This document shows, piece after piece, positions 6,556 to 6,814 of a stretch of 6,814 nucleotides of DNA. The position numbers were made by a program, and so were the translations under genes. Each line of letters starts with the position of its first letter. Positions within the stretch are counted from its first letter, which is position 1. The notes beneath the pieces are model-generated. The model was not told where the DNA came from and made no database searches. It was given only the letters and a program-made list of their open reading frames with translations. The DNA comes from an uncultured Lachnospiraceae bacterium (lineage in GTDB: Bacteria > Bacillota > Clostridia > Lachnospirales > Lachnospiraceae), in the NCBI GenBank assembly GCA_948794795.1, contig CAQGLR010000081.1, forward strand, positions 1 through 6,814, in the 5' to 3' direction.

Positions 6556-6583
6556 TTATCGGCTTTTAATGCCAGATACTTTA
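6556..6583 (-). promoter_or_regulatory. Sigma-28 (flagellar/motility)-type promoter inside the invertible segment, pointing left
   Basis: On the - strand the octamer GCCGATAA (6563-6556) is an exact match to the -10 element of flagellar sigma factor promoters. TAAA (6583-6580), continuing as TAAAGTAT, lies 16 bases upstream, where 15 is the usual spacing. It has the same direction as the sigma-A promoter and lies upstream of it, so both would switch together. The one-base-long spacer lowers confidence. Confidence 0.55.
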
Positions 6584-6613
6584 TATGCTTAAAGTACAGC
6601 TCCTTGTTTATAC

Positions 6614-6635
6614 ACATAATTTTTGTTATGTGGTA
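6614..6635 (-). repeat. Right inverted repeat (recombination site) of the invertible segment
   Basis: ACATAATTTTTGTTATGT (6614-6631) is the exact reverse complement of the left core. Its own arms, CACATAA (6613-6619) and TTATGTG (6626-6632), are perfectly palindromic around the 6-base centre TTTTTG. Immediately inside, the reverse-strand TATAAACAA resembles the left copy's TATAACAA with a one-base indel, so similarity continues weakly into the segment. It ends 10 bases before the AGGAGG ribosome site of the downstream frame. Confidence 0.9.
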
Positions 6636-6659
6636 AATAGCGCCAGGAGGCAGGAGAGC

Positions 6660-6814
6660 ATGGTATGTTTTAACCTTGCCAGTGCTTTGCAGGCAGGACG
6701 CAGATGGCTGGCTGCAGGTTGTCCAGGATATAATATCTGCCTGGCATGCCTGGCTGTAAGCTGGAGGGAAGGGCAGATGAAGATAACAAGCTGGATTAAA
6801 TACTGGGGGCAGCT
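6660..6814 (+). CDS. Partial open frame downstream of the invertible promoter, product unknown (cut by window end)
   Basis: The frame from ATG 6660 is open to the last base (51 codons). AGGAGG (6645-6650) lies 9 bases upstream. The peptide begins MVCFNLASAL and is unusually rich in Cys and Trp over its first 39 residues; I recognise no family. An in-frame ATG at 6777 has an equally good site, GGAGGG (6763-6768), 8 bases upstream, and would begin MKITSWIKYWGQL. The true start may be 6777, with 6632-6776 as a GC-rich leader (about 56% GC against 26% in the switch) that can fold, for example CAGGCAG (6690-6696) with CTGCCTG (6737-6743). Its position next to the right repeat makes it the likely target of the switch. 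That a gene starts in this stretch is fairly likely; which ATG is used is open. Confidence 0.45.
   Translation, partial: MVCFNLASALQAGRRWLAAGCPGYNICLACLAVSWREGQMKITSWIKYWGQ

Larger units (their letters stand above)
6446..6631. mobile_element. Invertible DNA segment (inverton, promoter switch)
   Basis: The segment is 186 bases including both 18-bp repeats, with 150 bases between them. The interior is about 26% GC, contains no plausible gene, and carries two leftward promoters. A tyrosine recombinase gene lies on its left, a leftward terminator abuts the left repeat, and a ribosome site plus start codon lie right of the right repeat. Since the 6-base centres of the two sites are in opposite orientation, recombination would invert the segment. 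In this copy the right-hand gene is not served by the strong promoters (OFF). After inversion the sigma-A -35 and -10 would fall at about 6566-6571 and 6589-6594, with a start near 6601. The parts are seen directly; actual inversion is inference. Confidence 0.85.

Noticed and set aside
6357..6569. 70-codon + frame between the recombinase and the right repeat
   Set aside because: No ribosome site, it runs through the terminator hairpin and the left repeat, and it has no family resemblance.
6237..6617. 126-codon open frame on the - strand across the invertible segment
   Set aside because: It spans the left repeat, the terminator and both promoters, overlaps the end of the recombinase gene, has no recognisable motif and has AT-driven composition. 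It is best explained as a chance open frame.

Overview
The window reads as chromosomal DNA from a low-GC Gram-positive anaerobe, most likely a Clostridia of the Lachnospiraceae type (Lachnospira, Roseburia or a relative). The reasons are AT-rich third codon positions, strong AGGAGG-type ribosome binding sites, short clostridial-type LeuC and LeuD subunits, and a YffB/ArsC-fold protein of the kind common in that group. The species assignment is inference. All confident genes are on the + strand.

Layout. Positions 1-133 hold no gene I can name. A promoter at 134-162 and a structured leader precede a membrane chemoreceptor (318-2018) that ends in a hairpin terminator (2044-2093). Next come leuC (2145-3410) and leuD (3507-3992), the two subunits of 3-isopropylmalate dehydratase of leucine synthesis. 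They are followed by an IspD/TarI-family cytidylyltransferase (4099-4818) and a small ArsC/YffB-fold protein (4882-5235), whose stop codon lies inside a textbook terminator (5234-5259). leuC to the ArsC-like gene could be one transcript.

The right third is the most interesting part. A tyrosine recombinase with all six catalytic residues (5445-6299) is followed by a segment bounded by a perfect 18-bp inverted repeat (6446-6463 and 6614-6631). Each repeat copy is itself a 6-bp palindromic arm pair around a 6-bp centre, the layout of a tyrosine-recombinase core site. The segment carries an exact-consensus sigma-A promoter (TTGACA-N17-TATAAT) and, upstream of it, a sigma-28-like promoter (TAAA-N16-GCCGATAA). 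Both point left in this copy, into a terminator (6401-6434) just outside the left repeat. To the right of the segment, a GC-rich stretch carries an AGGAGG site and an ATG (6660) opening a frame that runs off the window.

Together these parts look like a self-contained DNA-inversion switch (inverton). As sequenced it is OFF for the right-hand gene; flipping would place both promoters upstream of that gene. The gene under control is cut off by the window edge and is not identified.
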